5,903 bases of DNA, from contig RPQK01000508.1 of NCBI GenBank assembly GCA_003819755.1, positions 1 to 5,903 of the forward strand, written 5' to 3'. The notes beneath the pieces are model-generated. The model did not search any database and was not told the origin of the DNA. It saw only the letters and a list, made by a program, of their open reading frames with translations. Of the stretch, positions 5,891 to 5,903 are shown one piece after another. Source of the stretch: Acidobacteriota bacterium. Lineage in GTDB: Bacteria > Acidobacteriota > UBA6911 > RPQK01. Position 1 is the stretch's first letter; each line of letters opens with the position of its first letter. Position numbers and translations under genes: made by a program.

Positions 5891-5903
5891 TTAGCCGTAC
5901 CGG

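Larger units (their letters stand above)
5680..5903. repeat. Large imperfect inverted repeat spanning the pstB2 stop
   Basis: The outermost 11 bases, 5680-5690 (ccggtacggct), are the exact reverse complement of 5893-5903. Comparing the first 35 bases of the left arm with the reverse complement of the right arm gives 29 matches and no gaps. Farther in, the arms remain heptamer-rich and still complementary in part, including gcggaataag against cttattcttaattccgc. About 63 bases of non-repetitive sequence (5760-5822) form the centre. RNA from it could fold into a long hairpin just after pstB2. No T-tract follows, so it is not a standard intrinsic terminator. It may end or protect the operon transcript, or be a non-autonomous mobile repeat. 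The window ends exactly at the arm's edge, so its true limit is unknown. Confidence 0.85.

Overview
The window carries one compact plus-strand operon for high-affinity phosphate uptake (Pst) and its regulator. It is a moderately GC-rich bacterium (roughly 60% GC, estimated by eye). The order is phoU–pstS–pstC–pstA–pstB1–pstB2, with gaps of 1 to 48 bases between genes, followed by a heptamer-repeat hairpin region that runs to the end of the window. The lipoprotein PstS and the PstC/PstA/PstB set identify a diderm-type or other lipoprotein-anchoring bacterium. I cannot fix the phylum. The GC(C/G)GAAT heptamer arrays and the PhoU–ArsC-like fusion make an environmental lineage such as Planctomycetota or a relative plausible, but this is a guess.

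Layout: 1-150 is a short leader with no gene I can support. 151-1266 encodes PhoU fused to a C-terminal domain of the arsenate reductase/low-molecular-weight phosphatase fold, whose active-site residues have been replaced. 1277-2188 is the phosphate-binding lipoprotein PstS. 2237-3166 and 3168-4085 are the two permease subunits PstC and PstA. 4091-4897 and 4916-5692 are two different PstB-type ATPases. 5680-5903 is a large imperfect inverted repeat whose arms are built from degenerate heptamers. Its outermost 11 bases include the last codons of pstB2.

How it works together: PstS captures phosphate outside the membrane, PstC and PstA form the channel, PstB subunits power it, and PhoU normally links transporter state to a sensor kinase. 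The kinase and response regulator are not in the window, and I saw no Pho box. Here phoU comes first instead of last.

The most interesting point is the pair of ATPases. PstB1 keeps the LSGGQ signature but has lost the Q-loop glutamine and the switch histidine. PstB2 keeps a perfect Walker A, Q-loop, Walker B and switch histidine but has lost LSGGQ (it reads LQLEQ). ABC ATP sites form between the Walker side of one subunit and the signature of the other. The two degenerations are therefore complementary: a PstB1–PstB2 heterodimer would have exactly one consensus and one degenerate ATP site. This matches asymmetric ABC transporters such as TAP and CFTR, but in a phosphate importer usually assumed to use a PstB homodimer. 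The inactive ArsC-like domain on PhoU is a second unusual element of the same operon.
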